A DNA stretch of 5,081 nucleotides from the NCBI GenBank assembly GCA_029934695.1, contig JAOZLU010000082.1, positions 10,615 to 15,695 on the forward strand, read 5' to 3'. The notes beneath the pieces are model-generated. The model was not told where the DNA came from, searched no databases, and was given only the letters and a program-made list of their open reading frames with translations. Position numbers and translations under genes: made by a program. Positions within the stretch are counted from its first letter, which is position 1. Each line of letters starts with the position of its first letter. Origin of the DNA: Desulfobacterales bacterium (GTDB lineage: Bacteria; Desulfobacterota; Desulfobacteria; Desulfobacterales; 4be13). Of this stretch, positions 4,929-5,081 are shown piece by piece.

Positions 4929-5081
4929 CACCTTTTTAACCACAAAGGACACAAAGGGGGCACAAAGCCATGTAGGGTGGGTGGAGGATTTCGATTTTTT
5001 ACGCAGTGAAAAACGAAACCGCAACCCACCTTTTTAACCACAAAGGACACAAAGGGGGCACAAAGCCATGTAGGGTGGGTG
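4929..5081. repeat. 98-bp-period direct repeat, two 55-bp copies, truncated by the window edge
   Basis: The 55 bases at 4929-4983 recur identically at 5027-5081, separated by a 43-bp spacer, and the second copy ends exactly at the window edge, so the array probably continues. Each copy combines a CACAAAG motif three times (4941, 4950 and 4961 in copy 1) with a terminal TGTAGGGTGGGTG. The spacer plus copy ends form an imperfect inverted repeat: GGTGGGT (4976-4982) faces ACCCACC (5024-5030), and TTTCG near 4989 faces CGAAA near 5014. GGGTGGGT...ACCCACC palindromes and ACCACAAAGGACACAAAGG strings are familiar as dispersed noncoding repeats in several phyla. No gene is seen from 4912 to 5081. Confidence 0.9.

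Noticed and set aside
4929..5081. CRISPR array at the right edge
   Set aside because: Only two 55-bp units and one spacer that itself pairs with the units; no cas genes. It fits a composite tandem repeat better.

Overview
The window is a piece of chromosome from a Gram-negative bacterium that makes Kdo-lipid A. Two of its genes belong to that pathway: kdsB (CMP-Kdo synthetase) and lpxK (lipid A 4'-kinase). Moderate GC, an oxygen-sensitive type of cobalamin/radical SAM enzyme, and many small intergenic palindromes and tandem repeats suggest a Desulfobacterota-like (deltaproteobacterial) anaerobe. That taxonomic guess is inference; nothing in the window proves it.

Layout. Positions 1-95 hold a 17-bp tandem repeat in three copies, then AT-rich tetramer/heptamer repeats that run into the kdsB start. 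On the plus strand, kdsB (96-851) is followed after a hairpin-bearing gap by a proteasome-fold Ntn hydrolase (910-1497). The latter most resembles the BPH (betaproteobacteria proteasome homolog) branch of the HslV family and has Ser, not Thr, as its predicted nucleophile. A long, near-perfect hairpin (1502-1547) separates it from the convergent lpxK (2688-1546, minus). Upstream of lpxK on the same strand, after an 89-bp gap that contains a REP-like palindrome (2700-2760), lies a 586-residue B12-binding-type radical SAM enzyme (4538-2778, minus) of unknown substrate. Upstream of it is a 139-bp leader with a small hairpin. An AT-rich segment (4678-4911) follows with two overlapping small reading frames, neither secure. 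The window ends in a 98-bp-period repeat (4929-5081), truncated by the window edge.

How it fits together. kdsB and lpxK supply adjacent steps of lipid A/inner-core assembly, although they lie on opposite strands. The radical SAM gene sits upstream of lpxK in the same direction, so a role in envelope or lipid modification is possible, but only by context. The BPH-like protease is the most unusual gene: it is a self-compartmentalising protease without an unfoldase gene beside it, and its TTG start and Ser2 are decisive for its predicted activity.
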